Below, one piece after another: positions 61,964 through 64,000 of a stretch of DNA of 64,000 nucleotides. The stretch is taken from contig JACGZH010000009.1 of assembly GCA_014706385.1 (NCBI GenBank), positions 1,054,001 through 1,118,000 on the forward strand, written 5' to 3'. How positions within the stretch are numbered: position 1 is the first letter of the stretch; each line of letters starts with the position of its first letter. This DNA comes from Phaffia rhodozyma (Eukaryota; Basidiomycota; Tremellomycetes; Cystofilobasidiales; Mrakiaceae). Under the pieces are notes generated by a model. That model made no database searches. It was not told the DNA's origin and worked only from the letters and a program-made list of their open reading frames with translations. The position numbers and the translations under genes were made by a program.

Positions 61964-62411
61964 TCTGCACATCTCTTTTTCCTCTCTGCCGATATCTCTG
62001 ATCTATCCTTTGTTGTTCATCATTCTTCTTTTCCTTCCTTGCGGTTGTTTCTTCTGATTCATTTATTCGTAGACACGTTTTTGTCTGGTTTTTGCAGATA
62101 CCCTTCTCTTCGTTTCTTCATACTCTACCTGATAAGCTTCTCTTTTCTCTCTCTCCTGTATTTTATCGTTATGATTGATTCCCTTCCTAATGGTCTTGCC
62201 CTGATTCTTTTGGGGGTGTTCTTCTGCATCAATCTTTGGGAGATGCTCTTTCTGATCCTCGGGTAACAAGACAACGTTCAGATGAATTACATATGATCAT
62301 CCAATACCTAAGAACCATCCTTCAAAAATGAGAAGACAGCATAGATGGCATGTTCTTACATACAGATGGAGTAGAGAAGTTGAAAGGAAACGAAAAGAGA
62401 GAAGAAGATGC
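61964..62411. other. Convergent intergenic region
   Basis: 448 bp between convergent MCM4 and the GST-like gene. T-rich 3' UTR of MCM4, no gene seen. Confidence 0.45.
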
Positions 62412-63829
62412 TCAGACGATTTCGAGCTTCTTGAAGCTCTCCCGGCTAGTCCAGGACTCGTAGTAGCCCTTGACAGACTTGTCCAGAGGCTTGCCAGTAA
62501 GCTTCTCAACACCTTCAACTCCTCCGCCAGAGGTTATGATTCGAGCCAACCAAGCGATCACATGGACTGTATTGAAAAGTGAAGAGACATACATGTCAAT
62601 TCGACATTTCGATTATCAAACCTGATACACGCTCTATATGGTATTTAAGAGAAGGTATAGAGAGAACGAGGAAGACGAACAGTCAACTTCGCCAGGAGTG
62701 TTCCCAGCGAAAAATGTTCCTTTCCTATCGTTCTGGAGGAATTTGACAAGATCACCACTCAAGAAGGATCCAATGTTGCTCCAGAGCTTCTTCCCTTTAG
62801 CATAGTACTCTTTGAGTTCCTCGTCCGAGGCTTCACCAGAGTAAATTCTTTAGGGATTGATCAGAGGAAATGATTCTCCGAATCGGTTAGAAAACACACG
62901 TTGATATGCATTTTTGAGAAAGGACAAACTAACTTGACAAAGTACGAGTTGTACTTGATCTTCTCCTCGTAAAAGTTTTTGAACTCGGGAGGAGAGGACT
63001 TGGCGTATTTCTCCAAAGCCTCTGTTTCATGCCAAGTTAGTATATATAGTTAGCATCAGGAAACTTTGTTAGAGGACAATCGAAGAGAATGATAGGGAAA
63101 TAAATGCAAGAACTACTAACGTTGTCGACCATTCCAGAATTGACCAGGCAGATCACTCCCCTTCGCCTTTCGAGACTCATCGTCTACCGCATACCCAAGT
63201 AGAGCATCATTCGGGTCTATTTGATCGGAATGCACGGCTTCGATCACATTAGGTGAGGATGGTTCAAGGGTAATTCGCTTTGGTGAATTGGCCACTAGGT
63301 ATTTAACAACTTTCTATCCCTCCAAAAACACGAACAAGAAATGTATCCGTCCCCAGCGCAGAATAAACCCTCAATAACGATATCAGAATTTTCGAACTTG
63401 TAGCTTCTTCTTGCTAAGAGATCATAGCAGCAAGATAAGCAACAGAGATCGAAGACAGAGACTCACAAATGTCGAATCGAGGACTTCTCCCTGGAGGTCA
63501 ACCAGCGCAGGAACGGTTCCCTCCTTTGCGAGCTTCAAGTAAGATGGATCAAAATTCGCTCCTTCTCCGAGAGGAAGACTGTGGAGGTCGAGGTCTTTCT
63601 TGAGATCGTATCCGAGTTCCTCAATCGCCAATCGAGGCGCAGTCGACCATGCGGATCCCTCAAAGCTGTTCGTAAATGATGATGTAGATATAGGAGATTA
63701 GGTACCATGTGGTAGCGGACGAAAGAGAACGAAATTGAAGCCTATAAAGATGGTGCAACAAAGAAGGAGAACAGAAAGCCGACGGACGTACAAGTAAAAC
63801 GCAGGCTTGGCAGAGTCGGTGGATGTCAT
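62412..63829 (-). CDS. Glutathione S-transferase-like protein
   Basis: Minus-strand exons 63792-63829, 63467-63665, 63121-63313, 62934-63021, 62681-62847, 62412-62566 total 840 nt (279 residues). The thioredoxin-like N-domain is recognised by GSAWSTAPRLAIEELGYD, PSYLKLAKEGTVPALVD (cis-Pro in TVPAL) and EVLDSTFKVVKYL (the Ser that contacts glutathione gamma-glutamate). An all-helical C-domain follows (FWNGRQQALEKYAK, NFYEEKIKYNSYFVK, FAGNTPGEVDFHVIAWLARI, YYESWTSRESFKKLE). Fungal GSTs of this layout conjugate or reduce electrophiles in the cytosol. The subclass and substrate are not clear. The start is the first ATG with an in-frame donor. Confidence 0.83.
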
Positions 63830-64000
63830 TATTAGGTTGTGGGAAAGATATGGTAAGTTGATGGGATGTGTAAGATGGACGAGATGAAGATGAAAGAAGA
63901 AAAGGTCGAAAGGTCAAAAGGTATCGGGTGGAGGTTTTATAAGATGGTTAGTTGCGCAATGACAAAGCTCATTTGACCATATAACGTCATCGAACGAAAA
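63830..64000. other. Promoter region of the GST-like gene
   Basis: 171 bp to the window end. Purine-rich on the plus strand; CT-rich leader on the coding strand. Nothing else seen. Confidence 0.4.

Overview
This window is nuclear DNA of an intron-dense fungus, most likely a basidiomycetous yeast. Nearly every gene is broken by short GT-AG introns (about 50-150 nt) with CTNAY-like branch points. The proteins are those of a general eukaryotic core, and several domain combinations (SPX-DASS phosphate carrier, RA-PH protein, GT61 enzyme, 1-Cys peroxiredoxin) are fungal. The gene style resembles Tremellomycetes/Cystofilobasidiales such as Phaffia; that placement is inference. I modelled exons by hand. 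For most genes the exon lengths sum to a multiple of three, which supports the models.

Layout. 1-488: 3' end of a Git1-like transporter. 766-3111: G-patch/C2H2 RNA-processing protein. 4736-6812: MFSD1-like carrier whose leader is a (TTCCT)35 tract. 7241-8849: DUF7721-like protein. 9306-14052: Pho91-type SPX phosphate transporter. 14509-22184: GCN2 eIF2alpha kinase. 22802-23218 (-): small unknown protein. 23685-24913: 1-Cys peroxiredoxin. 25361-28755 (-): Sfr1/Mei5-like recombination mediator with a long N-terminal extension. 29064-30099 (-): GNA1. 30847-34365 (-): GT61 glycosyltransferase. 35603-36265: 93-residue membrane/coiled-coil protein. 36688-38923 (-): Tvp38/VTT protein. 39555-40701: p23/Sba1. 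40966-42735 (-): ETF beta. 43225-45317 (-): SEC13. 45586-46590: GOT1. 47019-52183: RA-PH protein. 52835-53613 (-): LSM2. 53942-54493: NDUFB4. 55179-57472 (-): NUF2. 57763-61963: MCM4. 62412-63829 (-): GST-like protein.

Most genes are housekeeping functions with no operon-like logic. Three local relationships stand out. NUF2 and MCM4 diverge from a 290-bp promoter carrying three ACGCGT cell-cycle boxes. SEC13 and GOT1, both ER-to-Golgi genes, diverge from 268 bp. A Git1-like carrier and a Pho91-like carrier lie within 10 kb.

I found no mobile element, CRISPR, rRNA or convincing tRNA, and no clear new biological system. The most unusual features are gene-architectural: start codons that are themselves the 5' splice site in three genes, 8-12 nt micro-exons, a GC-AG intron, and the pyrimidine repeat leader.
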